This document shows, in pieces, positions 46,153-56,892 of a stretch of 64,000 bases of DNA (its first letter is position 1; each line of letters begins with the position of its first letter). The notes beneath the pieces were generated by a model, which saw only the letters and a program-made list of their open reading frames with translations, had not been told where the DNA came from and did no database searches. The DNA is from Citrus sinensis (Eukaryota > Streptophyta > Magnoliopsida > Sapindales > Rutaceae), in the NCBI RefSeq assembly GCF_022201045.2, contig NC_068558.1:5671501-5735500 (forward strand), read 5' to 3'. Made by a program: the position numbers and the translations under genes.

Positions 46153-48534
46153 TCAGCACCTCCAAGCTGATGCAGAGATAAGTTCCCGCTGCTGCCAACA
46201 GAGGACAAGTGAGGCCTGGCGCTTTTCAACATGAAAGCCCCTCACTGGAGTCCTCTTCACCACACATTCTGCCTGAGTTTCGGTGAAGTTACTGAATGTT
46301 ACGGGGGAAAACCCAGCCGATGCAAAGACTGTTTTCCACATTGGCATTCTGCCCGGGCCCCTGAGCCGCCCCAATACCACACTTTCAATTCTAGGCTGAA
46401 GAAGGAACCTCTCAATCTTATTGAGAGCATCAGGCATCACGTTAACAGCATCAAGCGATTCCAGTAGGTTTATATATGATTGGAGGGCATGAAGAATATG
46501 TTCCGGGAAAGGCAAGTCACTTTTATCACATCCTCTATCTGCTGATACCACAATTTTTGGCGAAAGCTGCTTCACAAAGCGAAGGAGAGAGGGCAGTGCA
46601 GAGGGTTGATTCGAAGAAGACCAAATAGGGAAATTCACAGCAACAGCCTCATTTTCACTTGACTGGAGAATGGGCAGTGTGTAAGAGGTTTGATCTAATG
46701 ACTCAAAGTTAATCACATCAAGCTCAAAACTAACACCAATCGCATTAGCAAACTGAGTCAGATTCTCACGCATAAGCCCCAGCTCTATATGATGGTGAGT
46801 GGAAGGAGAAGCAAAGGCAGTGATTTTCATTGAAGGAGTACCCCTATTACTTCTCATTGAGAGCTCCTGCATAAATGAAGCCCACTGAGCACCGAAGCCA
46901 ATATCAAAGTCCACAATGTGGATTCTGTCAGCATCATCAAGAGCTTCTAAAAGAGCCTGGTTGCAAGTAAAGTTGATAAATTGAATAAGAGGAGACACTT
47001 CAGAGAACACCTTGTAAGCTCCCATTTTAAAGATAACATCAACTGGAGTAGGGCTACGTAGTGGTGGGTTGGTGACTTGGTTGTTCATGAGTAGAAACAA
47101 CTGCAAAGCCTCTTTGAAGTAGAAAGCAGCCCTTTGAAGGGGCTTACCTACAGGAAACACCTGGTGATTGAGCCGCGCCAATATCCCTTGCGCGTGTGAG
47201 AAATTCCCAGTTCCCACCAACTCTGCAGCCTTGTAGAGCTGGTCGAGTAAAGCATGTTGTTGCCGAGAAATCTCTTCACTCCCTGGACCTAAAACCTTCT
47301 GCTTTGCTGATACGATCAAACTTTTTTGTTGAAGATGCTGAGGAAGAAAATGCACATTTTGAGAAAAACCCATTTGTTGTTGATGGTTTCTGAGCAAGAA
47401 CTCATGGCGTGGATCAGAGAATGGTGGTTTGGGGACGTGAGGAGAGGAAAGGTCTAAACTTCCTCCTGAGTTGTGGCGCTTTGGTTGTGGCTGAAGCAAG
47501 TGGCTATGGTGGTGGTGTTCTTGGTGCAAAGGATAAGCACTCACAGGGAAAAAAAAGTTCGGATTTTGATGGTGCTGAGACTGCACCTGTTGGTTATTCA
47601 TAAATATCTGAGGATTGAGAATCTGTGGCTTCTCTTCAGGGGCTTCAACAAAGTTCTGAGACTGCTGGATATTCACACCAGGAGGCAAAGAAACTGGTGC
47701 AAGAGACACATTACTGCTAGTTGGCGAACCAAAAATTGGATTTTGGTAATTACAATTGTTGTTGCTATTGCTACTATTCAATCCAACACCAGAAACTACC
47801 TTGTGATTGAGATTAACCAAACCAGGTGAAGAACCAATCTTTCCATTCCCATTGTTATTTGAAAGCAATTCAGAACCAGGAAAAGCACATAAATTAGTAG
47901 CAATAAAATTACCAGATGCAAGGCTGCCACCCCCACCAACTGACTCAAAGTTTGGAGGTTGATCAACAAACCCCAAGCCACCACCGCCAGCATTGCCATC
48001 AAAATCAACAAAAGGGTTTTGACCATTCCCATTTCCGCCGCTCTGCAAGAGCTGCTTCAGCCCAAACGGCGAGTCGTCCACATCCCCGGCGATCCACTTT
48101 AAGATAGACTGTTCTTGACCGGATTCCGATAACATGGTCTCCCAATCTTCCAAGCCAAGACCGCATCTTTCAGCTCCAGTAGGAATCACCTCCAAGCCGT
48201 TTGGCATCGACAGCAACTCAGTAGCCCACTCATCTTTCCTTTCATTGTTTAGCAAAGGAGACACCGGTTCTTGCGGGACCGAGTTGGTGGTGGTGGTGTT
48301 GGTGTTGTTGAGTGAGGAGGAAAGAGTGGAAGCCGAAGTGGGTGGGCTTTGGCTTCTTCTCATATGAAGGACAGAAGTTGGTTCGTTATCAATGTTACAA
48401 GAAAAACAGAAGCTGTTGTTGTTCACTTGTTGTTGCTGTTGGTGTTTTTGTTTCCATTTGCCTTGAGAGCAAATAGGAGTGAAATCTTGGATTTTAAAAA
48501 CACATTTTTCTTGCAAGTGAGAGGGCACGGACAT
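46153..48534 (-). CDS. SCL6: HAIRY MERISTEM-type GRAS regulator (scarecrow-like 6/22/27 clade)
   Basis: A single exon of 793 aa. The N-terminal half is disordered (Gln, Asn, Gly, His runs) with clade-specific blocks SVLHMRRSQSPPTSASTLSS, CGLGLEDWETMLSESGQEQS and ILKWIAGDVDD. The GRAS domain spans about 420-793: leucine-rich region I (HALLDQLYKAAELVGTGNF), the VHIID motif as IHIVDFDIGFG near 536, a second leucine-rich region, PFYRE-like sequence, and a SAW motif ending SASAWRC. These nuclear proteins maintain shoot meristem stem cells with WUSCHEL-family partners and repress chlorophyll genes. The reading frame carries a perfect miR171 site at codons about 450-457. The start has upstream stops and a CT/GA-rich leader (about 48,860-48,900). 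Confidence 0.95.
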   Translation of the reverse strand: MSVPSHLQEKCVFKIQDFTPICSQGKWKQKHQQQQQVNNNSFCFSCNIDNEPTSVLHMRRSQSPPTSASTLSSSLNNTNTTTTNSVPQEPVSPLLNNERKDEWATELLSMPNGLEVIPTGAERCGLGLEDWETMLSESGQEQSILKWIAGDVDDSPFGLKQLLQSGGNGNGQNPFVDFDGNAGGGGLGFVDQPPNFESVGGGGSLASGNFIATNLCAFPGSELLSNNNGNGKIGSSPGLVNLNHKVVSGVGLNSSNSNNNCNYQNPIFGSPTSSNVSLAPVSLPPGVNIQQSQNFVEAPEEKPQILNPQIFMNNQQVQSQHHQNPNFFFPVSAYPLHQEHHHHSHLLQPQPKRHNSGGSLDLSSPHVPKPPFSDPRHEFLLRNHQQQMGFSQNVHFLPQHLQQKSLIVSAKQKVLGPGSEEISRQQHALLDQLYKAAELVGTGNFSHAQGILARLNHQVFPVGKPLQRAAFYFKEALQLFLLMNNQVTNPPLRSPTPVDVIFKMGAYKVFSEVSPLIQFINFTCNQALLEALDDADRIHIVDFDIGFGAQWASFMQELSMRSNRGTPSMKITAFASPSTHHHIELGLMRENLTQFANAIGVSFELDVINFESLDQTSYTLPILQSSENEAVAVNFPIWSSSNQPSALPSLLRFVKQLSPKIVVSADRGCDKSDLPFPEHILHALQSYINLLESLDAVNVMPDALNKIERFLLQPRIESVVLGRLRGPGRMPMWKTVFASAGFSPVTFSNFTETQAECVVKRTPVRGFHVEKRQASLVLCWQQRELISASAWRC
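47165..47185 (-). promoter_or_regulatory. miR171 target site in the GRAS mRNA
   Basis: The plus strand here reads TGATTGAGCC followed by GCGCCAATATC, exactly the 21-nt sequence I know for a mature miR171 member. The GRAS mRNA (minus strand) is therefore fully complementary. It encodes ILARLNH within leucine-rich region I. Cleavage of SCL6/22/27 transcripts by miR171 is well established. Confidence 0.95.
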
Positions 48535-51500
48535 TTGTTTCTTTAAATCTTTCTCTCTAACTACTCAAAGTCAATAACAAGACGCACCCATTCCAGCAAA
48601 ACGCTTGTTTAATTTAATCTCTTTTCTCTTTCTCCTCAGCCCCAGCCTCCCATGTGCATATTTCATCTGCCTCCTCCAAATACAGAAACTTGGCTCTTGA
48701 TAGTAGACTGCTCTTGAACTGCCGCTGGGGGTGCTGCTCTTGGTTCCTTTTTTTTCCCCCCCTTCTAAGAGCCTTGGCCTTGTGTCACGCCAGTACCTCT
48801 CTGCTCTGCCGTGGATGCGTGCATCATAAAAAAGGCGAACAGAGTGTCCTCCCTCTTAACTCTTCTGCATTTCTCTCTCTCCCTCTCTTCTGTCACTTTC
48901 ATAATGCTATGCCTATACTCTTGTTTCCAAAGGGTAAAATGGGCACTCCACGTTGTACTACGGTACACTAGCCAATCAAATTACACTACAGTCCTTATCA
49001 CAGGTTGTTTTGTCCGTGCAGTTGCGGTTAAACTATTATTAACTAGTACAAGCCAAGGCTCAATGCTTCTCAGTTTTCAGTCGAGTGGCAGCGCAACCCT
49101 CGATGCCTGGGTACTGGGCTAGAAGCCCAGGGGCCTTGTCACTTTACTTTCATCTTGTTTTACTGAATTTCAATTTCGAAGCTGCGGTTGCAGTCACTGA
49201 CAAGAACAGTTTATGGGAAACATAATTTTCAATTTTAAACCGTCAGACAGAAGCTGGGTTTGAGATCGAGCTTATACAATTGTAATTTAAAAATTATAAT
49301 ATTAAAATATTTATTAAATATTAAATATTATTGTTTAAAAATTATATTAATATAATTTTTATTTATATAATAAAAAAATTATTATATCTTTAATAATTTT
49401 ATTAAAATTATTATTTTAAATTTAAATTTATTATATATTATTTATTTTATTTTATAATATTTGAATTTCAAATGTACCCAAAATTAAAATGTAAAAATAC
49501 GAACGTCCAATACTATAAAATATATCAAAAAAATGCATTAATGTCAATTTTTATTTATTTTTTATTTATCTATCAACTTCGTCCGCATTTTAAAATCATT
49601 CGGAACATTAACGCCTTAGCTACGTTGATCTATAATGGACCTAAAATAGCCTGTTCCAAATGTCAATGGTCATTAATTATTAGTAGTTTGCCTTGATTTC
49701 TTATTACAGACACTTGTCTGTAATTCTGTAACCCCCCCTTGCATGTTCTGTTAGAAAAGGCAAAAGGCCGGACAAGTGATGCCTCTTCTTCCTATTTTGC
49801 CCACAAATTTCTTGTTTATTACTACTCTTCTGTCAACTGGCTATACCAAAATTGGGGTTTTTCTTCATTATGCAAATTGCCAAAAACCTGAAAGAAAGTA
49901 TGAAGCGTGATCTTACAAAACGACTTTTTATAGACAGATGGGAGAAAAACATGTGTTGAGAGAATTTGATTCATTTTCTTGACATCACAAGTTCTTATAA
50001 TGGCTTTTAATAGGGCACACTTTAATTTCCAACTATCGACTAATGGCTGCAATTCAAAGCACAAATTCTTTAAAACCAAATGTCTCGAGAATTTCCGAAT
50101 ATAGGTTACGTCCAAAAAGGCCCGTATAGATTTTTCTTTTTCCCTCCAACTTTTTTTTTTTTCCTTTGAGTTGCAATAGTTTTCATACAGAACAAACAAG
50201 CATACCGGTAAATGCTTGATAAAGATATAATTAAGAAAAGAAAAAAGCAGCTAATAAAAGCTTTACCGGTCATTATAACTCATTATACACTTGTTAAATT
50301 TCTGTGAATATGAAAGGCAGTCCATGTTCAAAAACTAAAACCTTCGTCGTTAAGTAGAGACCTGTTGCATTGGTGCTGCTCTCTAGCTTGACCTTATTAT
50401 ACAGTTTAAAATGAGGTTTCAAATAATCTTAAAACGTATTATTATTTACAGAACACGCAGCCAATTTACGTGGTTTGAGAAACTTCATACAATTGAAGGC
50501 CAAATTGTTGAGGGCTGGGGATGATTTCTAATTATTAAACTCCAAAAACTTGTCTATTAAGTAGAGTGACCAATCCTATTTATTACCTCAATTTGAGACA
50601 AAACTCAATAATCACCTGCAATAAAACAACTGTTATACCTCGATCATTTCGTTCGACACACATGAGTTGTTTCACTACCGCTGTCTGACTACTAAAATTA
50701 AATTATGATATTGCGAGTTTAGATATGATATCACTTATTGAAGGTTTAGGCTTATGATTTCTAGGTATCCAACTTAAAAAATTAACCTATTAGGTGGAGT
50801 GACTTATTATTAGGCAGAGTGGTACACAACTAAGCAATCCCTCTTTCCAACCCACAACAATTTAACTATTGGGGTCTAGTTCTTATATCACTTGTTTGAG
50901 TGAAACTAGTCTATTGAGTGAACCTCTCTGCTAGCTAATGTGGGTCATAGCTCAACAATCTCCCCCTCTCAAGAAACCACTTCTCGAGCCAGTGTTTCGC
51001 CTAACACATCTTTGTTGTTTCACCACCACATTCTGTCTATTAGGATCTGATTCTGATAACACTTGTTGGGAAATTAGGTCCGTGATTTCTAAATATCCAA
51101 CTCAAAAGACAAGTTTATTGGGTGAAATGACTCATCTTATAAATCTCAGTAACTCGCTTTACTAGTTAATATGGGACACAACTCAACCCATAAAATTATT
51201 AATTTAGTAATGAAAAATTATAATCTTTTAGATTTAATTAAATTAGGACTCCCTTTTATGTGTGTTAAGATACCGGGACATTAAGTGACGATCCCAAATG
51301 GACCTGTAGCTGCAAATCAATATTTGATTGAATTCGATCTACTTATACCATTACCCAATGCAGCAAAGTAGGCAAGAATCATTTTTACATTAAGACCATG
51401 GTTTCTTTATTTTCTTTTCTTTTTTGTTTACAGCATATCAATTACGTATGATCAGGTCAATCACAAGTTTTTTTTTTTTTTTTTATAGTTGATTTGTCCA

Positions 51501-51787
51501 AAATGATATTCCAGCTGTCCTAGTACAAATTACGTTTCCTTTGACATTAAATATTAAATTACAATATTTGATAAACACTAATGACTTTGATTTAGAAACA
51601 GCAATTAGAGATTATATTGTATAATTTACAAATTAAGAGTCATGTTTATTCAAAAAAAAGGAAAAAAAAAAGTCTCTGTCTATAGATTTAACAGTAAGAT
51701 GAAACAACAGTACATTAATTACTCCAACAGAAGGAGTGTGTAATGTTTCCTTGTCCAGATGACATGCATTAAAGAAAAAAAACAATG
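48535..51787. other. Promoter of the GRAS gene, then gene-poor stretch
   Basis: 48,535 to about 49,100 is GC-richer and includes a polypyrimidine/polypurine tract, as expected for the GRAS leader and promoter. Beyond it (49,250-49,500) lies extreme AT-rich sequence. Degenerate direct repeats at about 50,720-50,860 and 51,050-51,190 share GATTTCTA, TATCCAACT and CACTTGTTGG-type words. No gene supported. Confidence 0.5.
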
Positions 51788-51915
51788 GGGAGCCTCTATG
51801 TTACATTTAATGTAACATACACACTCCACAACAATCACACAAATTATGGGCCCATATATTTTGTGTGGTTATTGTGAAGTGTGTATGTTACATTTTATGT
51901 AACGCAGCATTTGCC
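51788..51915. mobile_element. Mini-Mutator MITE, copy 2 (128 bp)
   Basis: Perfect 9-bp target duplication AAAACAATG at 51779-51787 and 51916-51924. The ends are GGGAGCCTC (left) and CAGCATTTGCC (right). The subterminal palindromes are GTTACATTTAATGTAAC and GTTACATTTTATGTAAC. The whole element folds on itself around ATGGGCCCAT. Confidence 0.9.
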
Positions 51916-52474
51916 AAAACAATGGGTATTGGTCACTTGTGAGGAAGGGAAGAGAGTCTAGAGAGGAGACATGCTTCTGCTTTGGTCTCTTTACTCTTAC
52001 GAAATATCGTTTAAAAGGGGACCACGATGATTTTGGACATGTCAGCAGTACAAAGCCAATTTTGTTTACGTATCAGTATCATTTATACTACCAGCCCCAT
52101 GTGAATGCGATCATCATGTCATGCATATTGCTTAGCCAAATAAGAAGCGGAATTAATGCGACACAACTCATCAATCTCCTCTCTCTCTGCCCCATCACTA
52201 GTGATATGAATAATCAAATCAATCAATATCTACTGTTTAGAAGTTTTCATTTGTCTGGCATTTCGAAATCTTAAAGTCCAACGCTGCGCCCCATCATTGG
52301 TGATATGAAATTCATTTCTCACAAGGTTCATTACCTAATTGTGCAGTGCGTGCAACTTTTGTTATTCATAAGAAAAAAAAAAAGTAAAGAAAATTAAAAA
52401 GTAAAGATTGGTAAACGGATTAATAAATAATGAGAGTCGAAATTTCAAATTTGACCAGCCTATCATTTTGATTT

Positions 52475-52561
52475 TTGATATGTATGTATATGTATATGTA
52501 TGTGTATGTGTATGTGTATGTGTATGTGTGTGTATCTATATATATATATAGAGAGAGAGAG
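52475..52561. repeat. TATG/TGTA/TA/GA compound microsatellite
   Basis: A run of TATGTA and TATGTG units, then (TA)n and (GA)n, about 85 bp. Confidence 0.9.
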
Positions 52562-52689
52562 GTTATTTTTAATATTTGTGTGATATTAATTATTATTTCC
52601 CATTCTTGTTGGCTTAAAAGATGGGTGCATTGCATGGCGCCACGTTCTTTCCGTCACCCTGAAGACATCCCAAGTAATAATATAATTAA

Positions 52690-52817
52690 GGCAAATGCTA
52701 AGTTACAATAATTGTAACATACATTTTTTATGTGAACCACACAAATTATGGGTCCTATAATTTTGTGTGGTTCACATGAGGGATGTATGTTACAATTATT
52801 GTAACTTAGAAGCTCCC
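52690..52817. mobile_element. Mini-Mutator MITE, copy 3 (128 bp)
   Basis: Perfect 9-bp target duplication TATAATTAA at 52681-52689 and 52818-52826. The ends are GGCAAATGCT (left) and AGAAGCTCCC (right), so it lies in the opposite orientation to copy 2. Subterminal palindromes are GTTACAATAATTGTAAC and GTTACAATTATTGTAAC. The inner arms GTGAACCACACAAATT pair exactly. Confidence 0.92.
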
Positions 52818-53254
52818 TATAATTAAACAATTTTTCCCCCCTGGTTGACGACTTAATAATAAAACCTCTGAAAACGATTATTAGATATAAGCGTTTGGTT
52901 TCTCCCTAATAATAGTAATACGATTCAGGAACCTAAAATTTTCAAGTTCTTTGAATCTACCTAGAAGATATATATGTTAAATTAATGTGATAAATACAGG
53001 GTGTATATTTATATATGCATAAGCAACGTTTGATCAACAGGCTCGTGATGTTCGTGATCAAGGTTACAAAATGACCATGAATATAGAACACTATAAAGGA
53101 GTTTCATACTGTAGAAAAAAATAAGTTGAAGCAGAAAGAGTTTTTAAAGCCAAAAATTAGAAAATTGGAAAGCAATACTAGAACCCAATGGTGAAGTTAA
53201 ATGAAATTTTTTTCGTTAATTTTAAAAATGTTCTCACTGGAACATATATAAGAA

Positions 53255-53625
53255 TTTTATATTGATCAATTATGCCTCTTCAACTATCATCAAATTCTTG
53301 TCAAATTTTATCTTTCTTTCAACTTCAAGCTCTCGCCTTTTTATGTCTCTTTATCAAAATTTCTGCTTCCAAAATTAAAATCAAAGAGCAGAGCAATTAC
53401 AAATTCCAATAATTTCATTTCTATAGAACAAATATTTTGGGGATTAAAATTTTATACTGATTAATTATGCCTCTCTTCAACTACCGTCATTCTTGTCAGA
53501 ATTCATCTTTCTTTCAACTTCAAGATCTCATCTTTTCATGTCTCACTGTCAAAATGTAAGCTTTTAAAATTGAAATCAAAGGGTTAGGACAAATTTCAAT
53601 TCTATAGAACAAACTTTTGAGGAGT
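53255..53625 (+). repeat. Diverged tandem duplication (about 190 bp x 2)
   Basis: 53,255 to about 53,445 and 53,446 to about 53,625 align along their length: TTATGCCTCT, TCTTTCTTTCAACTTCAAG, then TCTATAGAACAAA near the end of each. Substitutions and small indels are many, so it is old. Non-coding. Confidence 0.7.
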
Positions 53626-53763
53626 AAGCTTGTTATATCCAAAATAAGGTGCATCTTGAATTTCTTATTAATAAATTTTCTCGACCAATAAAAAAGCATT
53701 TAATTAAAAAAAACCCAAATTACCCCAAAAAATATATTCCTAGCTTCACCATTGCCAAAAGTT

Positions 53764-53915
53764 GTGACAACGGCCGTGGTTTTTCTCCGGATTTGGAGTT
53801 TTCCACATAAATCTTGTGTTGTTTGATTGGTGTATTCTCCATTTAATTTTCTTATTAATTTGTTGCTTGATAAATTGCTTGAAGTGATCTTGGGAGGAAG
53901 TTCAATTTCCTAACA
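53764..53915 (+). repeat. Truncated 5' LTR
   Basis: About 152 bp that match 56,484-56,635 with only a few differences (for example CCACATAA against CCACGTAA). Sequence left of 53,764 does not match the LTR. Confidence 0.85.
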
Positions 53916-54091
53916 GTGGTATCAGAGCCATTGATTGACGTTTTGGTTTCGGGGTACTATTCACGTATACGGTACTGTTCACGTGAAGCAGTGGGAGCCA
54001 ATCCAAATAATCTGTGGTGAAGAGAATAGGCTGATCTGTAAAGCAAATATGTTAGCAGCTAGTGTTTTTTCAAACTTAGTGGAGTTTGATG

Positions 54092-55455
54092 TGTTAGCCT
54101 AAAGGGCTATACATAATGTAATTTTGATGATAACAAACATATGTATTGAGTGATTTAATAAATATTGTATTTCACATTTTTACTAGTTTTTGAAGGATAA
54201 TATTTATACAAGTAAATCAAGTGAAATCAAGATTGAAGACACTCAACGGACAATGGCGACATCAAGAATAGTTTAGAGCTCAACGAACAAATTAGTGCAA
54301 TAAATTCTTGTAAAGCCGGTATGATTTAATTGATGTTTGATTTAGCATTTGAGAAGCTCAAGAAATTAATTTAATTAAATAATTTTCATAAACTAAAAGT
54401 TTTTGTTTTTATAAAGAAAAGTATTTTGTGAATTTAAGTAATTTGGACTTAAATGCTAAGATTTGAAATCTTTGATTTTAATAAGTATTAAATTTCGGAG
54501 TTGGACGTTTTTACAAATATTTGAAATGTTTTGGGCCATACTATAATTTATGAATATTTTGGACTAAAGTGAAAGATTTTGAGAACTTTGAAAAATATAG
54601 GTATTATGTTGAAAAGGACCTTTGTGTGAAACAAGAAAATCTTTGGGGCCATATCATAATTTCAGAAAGTTTGAGAAAGACATCTATTTTTATGAAGTTC
54701 TGAAATTGGACCTATTTGCAAAGTTTTCTGACGTTTTGGGCCATAGTATAATTATAGAAAGTTTTGGGATAAAGTGTAATTTTAGTGAACAGTAGTACTG
54801 TAGCAAAATTCAAAAATAACGGTAATATTACTGTTCCTGAGCGGCTAGCCGGATAATCAAGCGGCTAACCGCTTGAGCGCTGGAATTTGCCTATAACGGC
54901 TAGTTTTTGGGCTTTCACTATAAAAACTCAACTCAAACTTCATTTTAAGAACTAACACAAGCAAATATAAGATCATATAACATATATTGAGCTTCCATTT
55001 CGTAAATCATCATTTGTTGAATCATCATTGAGCTATAATTTGTTATTCACTCTTAAAGAGAGTTTTATTGTTGTGAATTTCATTTCTCATCAATTTGTGA
55101 GTGTACAAGTGTGGGAAACACTTGGGGTGAAGAGATTGGGGATATAATCTCTTGTTGTAAAGGTTCATTGACACCTTGGAAGTCAATTGTAAACATTTGA
55201 AGCCTTGGGAGGCTTGGATAGTGAAATCCTCAAGCCGGGTGAGCTTGGAGGCGTGGACGTAGGCGGGGATAGCCGAACCACGTAAAAATCCTTGTGTTCG
55301 TTTTCTCTTCCCTTACTCTTTTAATATTGTACTTGATTGAATTTATTGTTTTTGATTTGATTAAGGCGGTAGATTAAATTGTTGTGCGAATTGTATTGCA
55401 TAAAATTTAAAATCCCAATTCACCCCCCCTCTTGGGTTGCATAACTTGCATTTCA
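54092..55455 (+). mobile_element. Solo LTR nested in the retrotransposon (1,364 bp)
   Basis: Begins TGTTAGCC and ends TTTCA, flanked by TGATG at 54,087-54,091 and 55,456-55,460. Near the start it has TTTTGATGATAACAAACAT and near the end AATTCACCCCCCCTCTTGGG, both familiar from plant Copia LTRs. It contains three spaced copies of a GGGCCATA(C/G)TATAATTT-like word (near 54,534, 54,651 and 54,739). No internal retroelement sequence remains, so recombination between two LTRs is inferred. Confidence 0.7.
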
Positions 55456-56040
55456 TGATGTTGTTGAAAAATTAATGGGAGAATGATTTTATTGGCTTGT
55501 GGAGAATTCAAGTCAAAGGTGTATCCAATCTGGTATGCACAAATATTTGAAGGTGTGGACAATTTTGGTACCTTAAGAAAATTGTCAAGAAAGCAGAGTG
55601 GGCTCGGCAAATTACTCCAGAATCAGTAAAGGAGATACTGATATTCTCGTAGATGGTGAGTTTCCTTTTGATAGGAGACTGGGTTAGTTCTTTTGGCATG
55701 TAGATCTCCAAGTTGCCATGAAAGAGAACATGTTATGATCAGCGGGGTCCACAAGTTTGCACGCGGGCATTGGCTTGGTATAAATGCAAGGTGTGTGGTG
55801 GAAAAGTTATGTCATGGCTGAAGAATTCTCAGGGAAACCAAGCATGAGAATTGCACCATAATTTTCAGCGGATATGTTCGACATGTGCCGAAAAAAAAAA
55901 TCTTAGAATGGTTAATTCTAAGTGGTATACTCTTTATGGTGGAGTATGGTAATTCTCTATGTTGAGAATTATGACCGTTGGTGAAGACAGTGCTTTGTAA
56001 CATTAGTTATGAATTTTTTTTTTTTAATCAAGGTGGAGAT

Positions 56041-56635
56041 TGTTGAAAATTGATTAAAAAAAAAAAAGAGTTGAAAAGTCAATTTGGAAGATATCATTTG
56101 AATTCAATTTGGAGATAGTCGAGAAGTTTGATAAGCAATTGGAAGTGGTCAAAACTATTGAAATGGTGGCTATTGAATGTTGAAAAATTGGCTTGATTTT
56201 AGGGACAATCTTGCCTATAAAAGGAAGCTCTCATTTGAGAGCTTGGCATCCAAAATCCCAGAGAATGAATCCAAGTTTTGGTGAGAAATTGAGAAAGAGA
56301 AATATTCTTAAGCATGTAGTTATATTGAAAGAGCATTTGGCTCCTCAATATGGGTATTACGAGTTTGCTTTGTTAAGGGGTATTTCTCAGGATTATGTAT
56401 TTGGGGCTTGGGTGAGAGAAAATTATTTCTGAGAGTGGTTGTAATAATTTTCCACATAGTGAATATTTTTCTTTGGTTGTCTTGTGACAACGGCCGTGGT
56501 TTTTCTCCGGATTTGGAGTTTTCCACGTAAATCTTGTGTTGTTTGATTGATGTATTCTCCATTTAATTTTCTTATTAATTTGTTGCTTGATAAATTGCTT
56601 GAAGTGATCTTGGGAGGAAGTTCAATTTCCTAACA
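56041..56635 (+). repeat. 3' LTR (595 bp)
   Basis: Starts TGTTGAAAATTGATT after a polypurine tract and ends TTTCCTAACA. The terminal 152 bp match the truncated 5' LTR. Confidence 0.85.
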
Positions 56636-56856
56636 AAAGCTAAACACATATTAATATTAGAATTTAAAAGATCTAAACCTGGAGATTGCAAGCTGATCTT
56701 TGATCAATAGGAAGGAAAAAATATATATTATAAGTGTGACAACAGATATATCTGACGAGTTCCTTTTTTCAACAGAAGCAACTATAAACTTAGTAAAGCC
56801 GTACGGATGAAAGCGCAATATATGGGTGAATAAATAATCTTCACACACACACACAC

Positions 56857-56892
<36 letters not shown>

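Larger units (their letters stand above)
53764..56635 (+). mobile_element. Non-autonomous LTR retrotransposon, 5' LTR truncated, split by a solo LTR
   Basis: The 3' LTR is 56,041-56,635 (595 bp, TGTTGAAA to CTAACA) after the purine-rich tract AAGGTGGAGAT. Its last 150 bp recur nearly unchanged at 53,764-53,915, directly followed by TGGTATCAGAGCC at 53,917-53,929, the standard tRNA-iMet primer site. So the left copy is a 5' LTR that has lost its first three quarters. Without the inserted solo LTR the internal part is only about 740 bp and encodes no gag-pol, so the element was non-autonomous (TRIM/LARD-like) or heavily deleted. Confidence 0.85.

Noticed and set aside
47473..47829. 118-codon plus-strand frame inside the GRAS gene
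   Set aside because: Antisense shadow of the Gln/His/Asn-rich N-terminus of the GRAS protein.
48811..49122. 103-codon plus-strand frame upstream of the GRAS gene
   Set aside because: Falls in the polypyrimidine leader/promoter of the GRAS gene; composition and lack of family match argue against coding.
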